Assembly (NCBI GenBank): GCA_041493205.1
Contig: JBGPYM010000207.1
Span: forward strand, 1 to 5,782
DNA: 5,782 bases
Source: JBGPYM01 sp041493205
Lineage (GTDB): Bacteria; Bacteroidota; Ignavibacteria; UBA10030; UBA6906
Reading direction: 5' to 3'
Shown piece after piece: positions 1-5,782 of the stretch (position 1 is its first letter; the number at the start of each line of letters is the position of its first letter). The notes under the pieces were generated by a model. It had not been told where the DNA came from. It did not search any database and was given only the letters and a program-made list of their open reading frames with translations. A program made the position numbers and the translations under genes.

Positions 1-60
1 AACAACATTGATCCGAGCCACATAAAGAATTACGAGGAGGCAAGGCAGAAGAAAGAATAG
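1..60 (+). CDS. 3' end of an unidentified plus-strand gene (partial)
   Basis: Read in frame 1 from the first base, 19 codons run to a TAG at 58-60 and give the tail NNIDPSHIKNYEEARQKKE. It is hydrophilic and charged, ending in a Lys/Glu/Gln-rich helix-like stretch, as is common for real protein C-termini. The other two plus-strand frames hit stops within the first 25 bases. The gene would converge on the lipoprotein gene, with 8 bp between the two stop codons, a normal tail-to-tail arrangement. The body of the protein lies outside the window, so no family can be named. A 19-codon open stretch can arise by chance, so this call rests mainly on composition and fit with the neighbour. Confidence 0.42.
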   Translation, partial: NNIDPSHIKNYEEARQKKE

Positions 61-68
61 CAGTTACC

Positions 69-626
69 TCAGTCACACCTGGGATAAAACGGTTCCGGCA
101 CCAGTGGTCCGAGCGTGATGGACCACAGAGTGTTCCTGTTATAGCGGAAGAGCATGTTTGTTTTGTTGAAACAGTAGTAATCGTTCCACCCTCCGTTTGC
201 CGTGTCGCCCAACGTCGAATTTACGGGCAGGCCGAGCACTCTGTGAACCTCATGGCGATGCCACCCGATCCCTACGCCTTCCCTCGTCGTCCCGTCATAC
301 CCCGTTCCCGTCCCGACAAGATCGACAGGCCCCAAATCACTCCCCGGCACTTCGATAAAACAGACTGAGAAGCGAAACCCCTGCGTGCCGAATGTTCCGT
401 ATCCATACAACTCCCACGCACCATAGGGCCCATCCACCAGACCGATTGCATCCGGCTTGCCGGCAATTTGTACGACCTGCTCACGCGTAAACCCAAGACG
501 TATCCCGTCTATGCTCACGCCCGGGATGATTCGGGGGGGCGGATCACCGAAATCCTCGCACGAGGACAAGCTCAAGGATGAAAGTACAGCAAATATGATA
601 AGCACTTCGATTCTCAAAAAGCGCAT
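69..626 (-). CDS. small lipoprotein with two BamE/SmpA-like half-repeats, function unknown
   Basis: A 185-residue protein with a type II signal peptide: Arg2 and Arg5, a hydrophobic core at residues 6-20, and the lipobox LSSC with the lipidated Cys at residue 23. The mature protein starts Cys-Glu-Asp, then a short Pro-rich spacer (residues 29-35). Two stretches resemble the helix-turn motif of small BamE/SmpA-type lipoproteins: residues 36-60 (IDGIRLGFTREQVVQIAGKP) and 117-136 (VGIGWHRHEVHRVLGLPVN). Each is followed by aromatic-rich beta-like sequence (residues 71-92 and 147-173), so the protein looks like a degenerate tandem duplication. Mature-region cysteines at 89, 152 and 184 could form a disulfide. 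The ATG is preceded by GGGA five bases upstream, and the signal peptide fits this start exactly. It is probably a periplasm-facing or surface envelope lipoprotein. The BamE resemblance is by eye and does not establish a role in outer-membrane protein assembly. The gene is 150 bp from the upstream operon and seems independently transcribed. Confidence 0.85.
   Translation of the reverse strand: MRFLRIEVLIIFAVLSSLSLSSCEDFGDPPPRIIPGVSIDGIRLGFTREQVVQIAGKPDAIGLVDGPYGAWELYGYGTFGTQGFRFSVCFIEVPGSDLGPVDLVGTGTGYDGTTREGVGIGWHRHEVHRVLGLPVNSTLGDTANGGWNDYYCFNKTNMLFRYNRNTLWSITLGPLVPEPFYPRCD
533..539. repeat. seven-base G/C homopolymer inside the lipoprotein gene
   Basis: A run of seven G on the plus strand (seven C on the coding strand) encodes part of the Pro-Pro-Pro stretch just after the lipidated cysteine. 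A one-base slip here would truncate the mature protein early. The run is short for a true phase-variation tract, so it may simply reflect proline codons. Confidence 0.5.
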
Positions 627-704
627 TTGAGTCCCGGACCATTAAATAGCAATCAGCGTGGAAAGAACAGGCAGGGAGAGTGGTGGAGGACTTCGTCTCA
701 GTTA

Positions 705-733
705 AATTTACCATCACGATGGGCGAGAGTCAA
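705..733 (-). promoter_or_regulatory. candidate promoter for the lipoprotein gene
   Basis: On the minus strand, TTGACT (complement of 728-733) is followed by exactly 17 bases and TAAATT (complement of 705-710). That gives five of six matches to a sigma-70 -35 box and four of six to a -10 box at optimal spacing. The same bases also read TTG, 20 bases, TAAATTTA, one mismatch from the Bacteroidetes-type TAnnTTTG element. Transcription would start near 698 and leave a leader of roughly 70 bases before the lipoprotein ATG. It lies in the only long gap in the window, where a promoter is expected. A weaker TATTTA closer to the start codon lacks a partner -35. Confidence 0.55.
711..722. promoter_or_regulatory. 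short inverted repeat inside the promoter spacer
   Basis: CCATC-AC-GATGG is a perfect 5-bp inverted repeat with a 2-base centre. It sits between the proposed -35 and -10 boxes, where a dimeric repressor site would block RNA polymerase. It is short enough to occur by chance and no regulator gene is visible nearby. Confidence 0.25.
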
Positions 734-743
734 GGGAGGGGCG

Positions 744-757
744 GGGACGCCCGTCCC
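744..757. other. small GC hairpin downstream of the glycosyltransferase gene
   Basis: GGGAC-GCCC-GTCCC forms a 5-bp GC stem with a 4-base loop, about 20 bases past the glycosyltransferase stop codon. An alternative GGGCG/CGCCC pairing overlaps it. No T-tract follows on the minus strand, so it does not qualify as an intrinsic terminator. It could stabilise the operon's 3' end. Confidence 0.35.
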
Positions 758-775
758 ACAACAGAGGCCTGTCCA

Positions 776-789
776 GCTACGAGCGTAGC
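776..789. other. hairpin covering the glycosyltransferase stop codon
   Basis: GCTAC-GAGC-GTAGC is a perfect 5-bp stem with a 4-base loop that includes the TAG stop (777-779) of the glycosyltransferase. With the hairpin at 744-757 it makes two small stem-loops at the end of the transcript, again without a U-run. Chance occurrence is quite possible. Confidence 0.3.
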
Positions 790-1904
790 ATGGCATTGAT
801 GCGGCGGAGGACGGAATCGGCGGAGACGGCGCGCATGCAGTGAGAGCCGAAGCGCTCACCTTCGGGAATGACGTTACGACACTCGCGGGCACCGCAGGCG
901 GGACACGATGCGGCGCTCTGCTCCGTCGCGCAGCGGGACTCATCTGGATAGATCTTCCATTCGCGGTCATCGAACCGCGGGATGACGGCAAGCGAAGGCG
1001 TACGGACCGCGATCGCGAGGTGGCGCGGGCCGGAGTTGTTCGAAAGACAAAGTGACGCTCGCTTCAGCAGCGCGGCCAGGTGTTCCACTCCCTCCGATGA
1101 TATCACTGTCTTCACTTTGTGCGTGCACGACGCACGCACCGCTTCAACAACCTCCCTGTCGAATTCACCGCCGCAAAGCAGAACCGGCAACCGTGATTCC
1201 TCCTGGAGTCCGTCAATAACGCGAGCGTACGACGCAGGCGGCCAAATCCGGTAGGGGCCGCTCGCACCAGGATGGACTGCGACAAAACCCCGATCAGGAA
1301 GCCCGAGTGACCTGAGCTGGACAACGGCCGCGGCATCCGCAGAATTGGGAACCGTGAATTGGGTTTCATATGAAGAAACCTTTGCGCCGGCGGCTTCGGC
1401 CAGGCTACAGCAATACTTCAACACGCCCCCCTCCCCTTTTCCCGTGTGGATACGACGGTTCAGAAGTAGAGAGTCCCCTTCCCCCACCCGTACGCGCGCA
1501 CCCGAGAGGAACGCCCAGAGGAAAAACCGGTCCTGCGGGAATGTGCAGATCACAGTATCGAACCGTTGGGCGCGAAGCCATCTGATAATTCCAGCTTCGG
1601 CGCGGAGGCGGGAGAGGCCGCTCTGTTGGCGGAGCAGGGCCCGGTCGATTTCTGCCACAGAATCAACATGCGGGTCGTTCAAAAGCACGGCCGCCGTCCC
1701 GCCGACCGGCCGCTTGACGACCGGATCGTCGTTTGCGGAGGCTCCCTGCTCGTCGTACACACGGCGCTGAAGGATCAAAACGGCGAGATGGGCGGCAGGA
1801 AACGATTCCTTGAGTGCGCGCAGGGCGGGGGTGAGTATCAGGAGATCCCCGAGCTGCCCTTCGCTTATACAGAGGATTCTGCCCGGTGGGGAGTGTGGAG
1901 CCAT
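777..1904 (-). CDS. glycosyltransferase family 9 (ADP-heptose:LPS heptosyltransferase-like)
   Basis: A 375-residue GT-B fold enzyme of the heptosyltransferase family, expected to act on the cytoplasmic face of the inner membrane and add a sugar from a nucleotide donor (ADP-heptose in known members) to lipopolysaccharide core or a related glycan. The N-terminal signature is at residues 9-32 (RILCISEGQLGDLLILTPAL). Asp20 aligns with the catalytic Asp13 of E. coli WaaC. The C-terminal donor-binding half has HPGASGPYRIWP (211-222), LLCGGEFD (242-249) and SNNSGPRHLA (288-297), the last being the most diagnostic. A cysteine cluster near the end (325, 334, 337, 342, 356) is common in this family. 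Length is slightly above average because of an insertion around residues 47-105. The ATG has GGAG only three bases upstream, a tight spacing, and lies 16 bp after the preceding stop, consistent with operon expression. The exact donor and acceptor cannot be told from sequence. Confidence 0.9.
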   Translation of the reverse strand: MAPHSPPGRILCISEGQLGDLLILTPALRALKESFPAAHLAVLILQRRVYDEQGASANDDPVVKRPVGGTAAVLLNDPHVDSVAEIDRALLRQQSGLSRLRAEAGIIRWLRAQRFDTVICTFPQDRFFLWAFLSGARVRVGEGDSLLLNRRIHTGKGEGGVLKYCCSLAEAAGAKVSSYETQFTVPNSADAAAVVQLRSLGLPDRGFVAVHPGASGPYRIWPPASYARVIDGLQEESRLPVLLCGGEFDREVVEAVRASCTHKVKTVISSEGVEHLAALLKRASLCLSNNSGPRHLAIAVRTPSLAVIPRFDDREWKIYPDESRCATEQSAASCPACGARECRNVIPEGERFGSHCMRAVSADSVLRRINAMLRS

Positions 1905-1920
1905 CGACTCCGTGCGGAGG

Positions 1921-3333
1921 TCAGAAGTACGGCCGGTTGATGAATATCGCCCCGATATCGTCCTCGACGAGGGCGCGGGCTTTTTCTTTATCCACTTCGT
2001 TCAGGTCGACCACGGTCATGACAACCTTTGGTATCACCTTGACCGCCTCCCGGGCGAATTCAATCATCGCGGGGAAGTATTTCGACCCGTCGAGACGCAT
2101 GAGTTCCCCGTATTGCCCGGGGTCGGTCGAGTTGAGACTGATGGAGACCGCATCAATGAGGCCTGCAAGCTCAGGAACGATGTTCCGCTTATTGATGACG
2201 TTTCCATGGCCGTCCGTGTTGATCCGCGTCTTCCCCCCGCGGTCTTTGACCCAGCGGGCGATTTCCTTTATCGCGTCGAGCCTGATCGTCGGCTCGCCGT
2301 AGCCGCAGAAAACGATCTCCTCGTAGCCCCGAGGGTCCCCGATCGCCGCGAGCACCTCAGCCGGGGTCGGCTCCTTTTCGATCCTGAGATTGTGCCCCTT
2401 GACGACGGCTTCTCCCTTCCGGTCGCAGAAGACGCAGTCGGCATTGCAGCGGATGGTCAGATTAACGTAGAGCGAATTCCTGAGCGGATAGACGATCGCC
2501 GGATCCGGCGGCGTGCCGATGCCAAAGAGTTTGTAAGCGCTGTAGTTTGTCGACCGGGCGATGTCATCGGGTGAAAGGTGCTGGAGCTCTGCGATCTTCG
2601 CGCCGATCAACGGAATATGCATCGGCTCGTTCCGCGATCCACGATACGGAACGGGAGCCAGGTACGGGCTGTCAGTTTCGAGGAGGAGATGCTCCGCCGA
2701 GACATCGGCGGCGACTTCGGCCGCACGTCCGGCCTTTTTGAATGTCACGATCCCGGGGAGCGAGACATAAAAGCCGAGATTGATGACGTGCCAGGCCATC
2801 GCGACATCGCCGGAAAAGCAGTGGAACACTCCTTTGGGTGCCGGGAATCTGCTGTACGGCGTCGACATCTGACTGCGCCACTCCGGATGGGCTGCCACGG
2901 CCTGCTCCACGATGGCCAGAGTTTCGGCATTCGACTCGCGCGTGTGGATGACGATCGGAAGGTTTCGGCGGCTGGCGATGTCGATCTGCGTCCTGAAAAT
3001 CCGCTCCTGCACGTCGCGCGGCTCAAGGGCATAATGGAAATCGAGCCCGATCTCGCCGATCGCAACGACCTTCGGATGGCGGCTCAGCTCTTCGATCTCC
3101 TGCAGAGCGGGGTCGTCCGCCTTCCCCGCTTCATGCGGATGAACACCGACACACGCATAGACGCCCGGATGCTTGTCGGCGAGCGCAACAGCACGCCGGC
3201 TGTCTCCGAGGTCCGTCCCGGGATTGACGATCAACGACACGCCCGCATCGTGCGCGCGACGGATCACGTCATCACGGTCGGCGTCGAATTCCTTCGACGT
3301 CAGATGCGCATGCGAGTCGATTGAACCTATCAT
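1921..3333 (-). CDS. TatD family metal-dependent hydrolase fused to a C-terminal radical SAM domain
   Basis: A 470-residue two-domain protein. Residues 1-272 are a complete TatD domain (a family that includes 3'-5' DNA exonucleases) with its metal ligands: HAH (His8, His10), Glu94 in GEIGLDFH, His130 in VIHTRE, His171 in HCFSG, and Asp221 in ETDSPYLAP. An extra loop of about 20 residues (roughly 148-168) precedes HCFSG. After a short linker, residues 286-470 are a small radical SAM domain: CNADCVFC gives the CX3CX2C iron-sulfur ligands (Cys296, Cys300, Cys303), and GYGEP (344-348) is the SAM-binding GGEP-type motif. INTDGHGN (371-378) and SISLNS (397-402) are later core strands. No SPASM or other auxiliary cluster follows. 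The radical SAM part fits the TatD-associated family that I recall as TIGR04038, whose substrate is unknown. The ATG overlaps the metG stop as ATGA, so translation is probably coupled. The domain calls are firm, but the reaction of the second domain is not known. Confidence 0.95.
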   Translation of the reverse strand: MIGSIDSHAHLTSKEFDADRDDVIRRAHDAGVSLIVNPGTDLGDSRRAVALADKHPGVYACVGVHPHEAGKADDPALQEIEELSRHPKVVAIGEIGLDFHYALEPRDVQERIFRTQIDIASRRNLPIVIHTRESNAETLAIVEQAVAAHPEWRSQMSTPYSRFPAPKGVFHCFSGDVAMAWHVINLGFYVSLPGIVTFKKAGRAAEVAADVSAEHLLLETDSPYLAPVPYRGSRNEPMHIPLIGAKIAELQHLSPDDIARSTNYSAYKLFGIGTPPDPAIVYPLRNSLYVNLTIRCNADCVFCDRKGEAVVKGHNLRIEKEPTPAEVLAAIGDPRGYEEIVFCGYGEPTIRLDAIKEIARWVKDRGGKTRINTDGHGNVINKRNIVPELAGLIDAVSISLNSTDPGQYGELMRLDGSKYFPAMIEFAREAVKVIPKVVMTVVDLNEVDKEKARALVEDDIGAIFINRPYF

Positions 3334-5477
3334 TTTACCACGGCCCCGGACGCAATGTCCGCCGCCGGGGAGATGACGATAAGCTTCCCGCTTGCGTCCG
3401 ATGCCGCGAGCATCATCCCCTGCGATTCATGCCCCATCAACTTCGCCGGCTGGAGGTTGAAGACCACCACGACGGACTTGCCGACGAGCTCCTCGGGAGT
3501 ATACTGCTTCGCAACACCCGCAAGGATCTGCCTCTTCTCCTCCCCCACCTCCACCTGCAACTTGAGCAAACGATCCGATTTCGGAACACGCTCGGCAAGC
3601 ACGACACGGGCGACGCGGAGGTCGAGTTTCCTGAAATCGTCGATGCTGATGAGTGACGGCCCGGCCGGGGGGGGAGCCGGTACGGCGGCGGCGGCCTGCG
3701 GCGCGCCGGGTACGGGCGTAGTTGCCAAAGGAGTTCCAGATGCAGGCGCAGCTGCCGGTGCCGGCGTGGCAGGAGTTGAACTCAACGCATTGACTTCCTT
3801 CTCGATCACGTCATCCTCGATTTTATTGAACAGAATTTCGGCGGTTCCGAGCCGATGCCCCTCAGCAACGGGAAGCTCAGCGGCCGAATCCCATCGCTCT
3901 CCCGTAACCTCGCCTTTGAGTCCAAGCATTTTCCAGATCCGCGCACTCGCGGCCGGTATGACCGGGTGCATCAGAATTGCCAGCGCACGCGCCACCTGGA
4001 CGCTCAGGTTGATTGTCGTCGCGCACCGAGCCCTGTCGGATTTTGCCGTCTTCCAGGGCTCGCTGTCGTTGAAATACTTGTTCGCCGCGCGGGCGAGATT
4101 CATCACTTCCATCAGCCCGTCGCGGAACCGGTACTGTTCAAAGAACGCCCCTGCAGCCTCCGGAGTTCGGCGAAGCACCTCCAGCACCCTCTGGTCCGTT
4201 TCCAACAACGCTCCACGAGGCGGGACAACGCCGTCGAATGTCCGCGCTGCAAACGAGAGAGACCTGTTGACAAAATTGCCCAGAATATCCGCCAGCTCGT
4301 TGTTGTTCTTCGCCTGGAAGTCGCGCCAGGTGAAATCCGAATCCCGATACTCGGGGAGATTCACCGCAAGGTAGTACCTGAGAGGATCGGCCGGATACCG
4401 GGCAAGGAAGTCCCGGACATCGATCCCCCACCCCCTGCTCTTTGAAAACTTCTGTCCTTCGAAATTGAGAAACTCGTTTGCCGGCACGTTCGCCGGGAGC
4501 ACATACTGTTCCTTCCGCCCGTCATTCCAGGCCATCAGCATCGCGGGGAAGACGATGGTGTGGAACACAACGTTGTCTTTGCCGATGAATGCGACGTATT
4601 TCGTCTCCGGGTTGAGCCAGTAGTCCTTCCAGGCCTCCGGCCGGCCCTGCCGTTCGGCCCATTCCTTCGTCGAGGAAATGTAACCGAGCACGGCATCGAA
4701 CCAGACATAAATCACCTTCGACTCGTATCCGGGAAGAGGGATCTTCACACCCCAGTCGAGATCGCGCGTCACCGCCCGGTCCTGGAGACCGTCCTTGAAC
4801 CATCCACGGCAATATTGTAGAACGTTTTCCTTCCAACCTTCCTTCGCGTCCCTGTCCTTGATGTATTCCACCAGGCGTTTCTGGAAATCCCCCAGCGGGA
4901 AATAGAGATGAGTCGTCTCGCGCACAACGGGCGTTTCGCCCGTGATCTTGCTCCGGGGGTTTATCAGCTCCAGGGGATCGAGGAAGGTCCCGCATTTCTC
5001 GCACTGGTCGCCGCGGGCGTCCGGATTTCCGCAGACCGGACATGTCCCTTCGACATACCGGTCAGGGAGAAACATCCCCGCCTTATCGTCGTAGAACTGC
5101 TTTTCCTTTTTCTCCCTGAGTATTCCCCGCCGGTGGAATTCGAGGAAAAATTCAAGCGCCGTGCGGTGGTGGAGGGGAAGTGTCGTCCGCGAATAGTTGT
5201 CGAAGCTCATCCCGAACTGCCTGAAGGCTTCCGCGTTCATCGCGTGATAGCGGTCCACAACCGTCTGGGGCGGCACGTGTTCGGCGTCCGCCGACAGCGT
5301 GATCGCCACCCCGTGTTCGTCCGAACCGCAGATGTACAGAATATCGCGCCCTTTCAGGCGCTGGTAACGGACGTAGATATCCGACGGAAGGTACGCCCCC
5401 GCGAGGTGGCCCAGGTGAATGGGGCCGTTCGCATACGGCAGCGCTGCGGTGACAAGAATCTTTTGTGTGTTGATCAT
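3330..5477 (-). CDS. metG: methionine--tRNA ligase with C-terminal tRNA-binding domain
   Basis: Class I methionyl-tRNA synthetase of 715 residues, charging tRNA-Met in the cytoplasm. The HIGH-type motif is HLGH (21-24) within ALPYANGPIHLGH, and the KMSKS loop is the variant KFSKS (343-347). The connective-peptide zinc knuckle has four cysteines, CPVC (146-149) and CEKC (159-162). WFDAVLGYISS (259-269) is a typical active-site stretch. The anticodon-binding helical domain spans about residues 385-560. An Ala/Pro-rich linker (566-608) leads to a complete EMAPII/Trbp111-like tRNA-binding domain (609-715), the homodimerising module of longer bacterial MetRS. The start is fixed by ILVTAALPYANG beginning at residue 7, where the family normally starts. 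No clear Shine-Dalgarno sequence precedes the ATG, which lies 9 bp after the holB stop, so it likely depends on coupling. No T-box or S-box leader is possible in such a short gap. Confidence 0.98.
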   Translation of the reverse strand: MINTQKILVTAALPYANGPIHLGHLAGAYLPSDIYVRYQRLKGRDILYICGSDEHGVAITLSADAEHVPPQTVVDRYHAMNAEAFRQFGMSFDNYSRTTLPLHHRTALEFFLEFHRRGILREKKEKQFYDDKAGMFLPDRYVEGTCPVCGNPDARGDQCEKCGTFLDPLELINPRSKITGETPVVRETTHLYFPLGDFQKRLVEYIKDRDAKEGWKENVLQYCRGWFKDGLQDRAVTRDLDWGVKIPLPGYESKVIYVWFDAVLGYISSTKEWAERQGRPEAWKDYWLNPETKYVAFIGKDNVVFHTIVFPAMLMAWNDGRKEQYVLPANVPANEFLNFEGQKFSKSRGWGIDVRDFLARYPADPLRYYLAVNLPEYRDSDFTWRDFQAKNNNELADILGNFVNRSLSFAARTFDGVVPPRGALLETDQRVLEVLRRTPEAAGAFFEQYRFRDGLMEVMNLARAANKYFNDSEPWKTAKSDRARCATTINLSVQVARALAILMHPVIPAASARIWKMLGLKGEVTGERWDSAAELPVAEGHRLGTAEILFNKIEDDVIEKEVNALSSTPATPAPAAAPASGTPLATTPVPGAPQAAAAVPAPPPAGPSLISIDDFRKLDLRVARVVLAERVPKSDRLLKLQVEVGEEKRQILAGVAKQYTPEELVGKSVVVVFNLQPAKLMGHESQGMMLAASDASGKLIVISPAADIASGAVVK
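3654..3782 (-). other. Ala/Pro-rich interdomain linker of MetRS, containing a C8 run
   Basis: About 43 residues made almost entirely of Ala, Pro, Thr, Gly and Ser separate the synthetase body from the tRNA-binding domain. The low-complexity sequence is probably a flexible tether. On the plus strand it includes eight consecutive G (3667-3674), which is C8 on the coding strand and encodes the Pro-Pro-Pro near residue 603. The frame stays open and the downstream domain is intact, so the run is in register here. Confidence 0.75.
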
Positions 5478-5486
5478 GCGTCAGAA

Positions 5487-5782
5487 TCAGGGGGATGCGG
5501 CCGGGACTTCGCTCGCGCGACCCGGAAGGATGGCCTCCCGGAGCTGAATGGCGAGCTTCAGGAGCACCAGTTTAATATAGGCATAACGGTCGACAAGAGA
5601 AATCGCCTTTTCAACGTCGGCAAGAACTCCGACGAGATCCGCGCCGGGGAACCGCGTGACAAAATTCTTCAGGCGATCCTGCTGATCGAGGTTGATCACC
5701 GGTCCCCCGTGGGCGAGGACCATCGCATCGCGGAACCACATCTGCATGAGCGTAAGAAACCGGAGCGCCTCGTCCCGATCCT
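5487..5782 (-). CDS. holB: DNA polymerase III delta-prime subunit, C-terminal part (5' end outside the window)
   Basis: The frame is open to the window edge, giving about 98 residues up to the TGA at 5487-5489. There is an internal Met at 5745-5747, but the frame continues upstream with DRDEALRFLTLMQMWFRDAM, so the true start lies beyond the window. This matches the C-terminal helical collar domain of the clamp-loader delta-prime subunit: the 'W-[LF]-R-D' helix, then INLDQQDRL, then a run of amphipathic helices ending with YAYIKLVLLKLAIQLREAIL. The delta-prime subunit is a scaffold of the clamp loader that places the sliding clamp on primed DNA. The final residues (GRASEVPAASP) are a disordered tail. 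A holB-metG-tatD order makes sense as an information-processing operon. The ATPase-like N-terminal part is not visible, so the call rests on this domain and the context; a related clamp-loader paralogue is the main alternative. Confidence 0.82.
   Translation of the reverse strand, partial: DRDEALRFLTLMQMWFRDAMVLAHGGPVINLDQQDRLKNFVTRFPGADLVGVLADVEKAISLVDRYAYIKLVLLKLAIQLREAILPGRASEVPAASP

Noticed and set aside
637..650. A second promoter with -10 TATTTA just upstream of the lipoprotein ATG
   Set aside because: No adequate -35 element lies at the correct distance; the best is a poor CTGTTC. The TTGACT/TAAATT pair is much stronger.
740..790. Intrinsic terminator after the glycosyltransferase gene
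   Set aside because: Two small stem-loops exist, but neither is followed by a U-run on the minus-strand transcript, so I list them only as hairpins.
698..991. 97-codon minus-strand open frame overlapping the glycosyltransferase 3' end
   Set aside because: It is out of frame with the conserved glycosyltransferase C-terminus, is Pro/Ser/Ala-rich low-complexity sequence, and runs across the promoter region.
1810..2574. 254-codon plus-strand open frame opposite the TatD-radical SAM gene
   Set aside because: It is antisense to a gene with complete catalytic motifs, has no recognisable domain, and is rich in Arg, Asp and Val as expected for the mirror frame of GC-rich coding sequence.
2578..3324. 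248-codon plus-strand open frame opposite the TatD domain
   Set aside because: Same situation: it mirrors the conserved TatD coding frame and shows no motif, plausible start context or neighbour of its own.
3355..4374. 339-codon plus-strand open frame opposite metG
   Set aside because: Its Ala/Gly/Ser-rich composition tracks the MetRS linker and body read backwards; metG on the other strand is unambiguous.
5487..5747. A complete 86-residue gene starting at the Met at 5745-5747
   Set aside because: The frame stays open to the window edge and the upstream residues continue the clamp-loader helix containing WFRD, so this Met is internal to a longer holB.

Overview
The window looks like a chromosomal stretch from a Gram-negative bacterium. 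Moderately high GC, a GT9 (heptosyltransferase-type) lipopolysaccharide glycosyltransferase and a lipoprotein with a type II signal peptide all indicate an outer membrane. The style of the methionyl-tRNA synthetase (full-length, four-cysteine zinc knuckle, fused C-terminal tRNA-binding domain, 'NNNELADILGNFVNRS' stretch) and of the glycosyltransferase suggests the Bacteroidetes/Chlorobi/Ignavibacteria (FCB) side of the tree. That placement is inferred from memory of family style, not from a search.

Right to left on the minus strand, a tightly packed set of genes runs holB (3' end only, 5487-5782), metG (3330-5477), a TatD-radical SAM fusion gene (1921-3333), and a GT9 glycosyltransferase (777-1904). 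The spacings are 9 bp, a 4-bp ATGA overlap, and 16 bp. This is probably one operon reading leftward, with no promoter-sized gap inside it. After a 150-bp gap (627-776) comes a separate minus-strand gene for a small lipoprotein (69-626). Within that gap is a good promoter candidate (TTGACT, 17 bp, TAAATT) whose spacer holds a small inverted repeat, so the lipoprotein probably has its own transcript. At the left edge, the last 19 codons of a plus-strand gene appear to end at position 60, converging on the lipoprotein gene with only 8 bp between the stop codons.

The operon combines information-processing genes (clamp-loader delta-prime subunit, methionyl-tRNA synthetase, TatD nuclease) with an envelope sugar transferase. 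The holB/metG/tatD neighbourhood resembles the metS-tatD(yabD) pairing known from Firmicutes and is ordinary. The least understood parts are the radical SAM domain fused to the C-terminus of TatD, whose substrate is unknown, and the lipoprotein, which has two copies of a BamE/SmpA-like half-motif and no assigned role. I found no RNA genes, CRISPR arrays, transposases, integrases or attachment sites, and no convincing intrinsic terminator.
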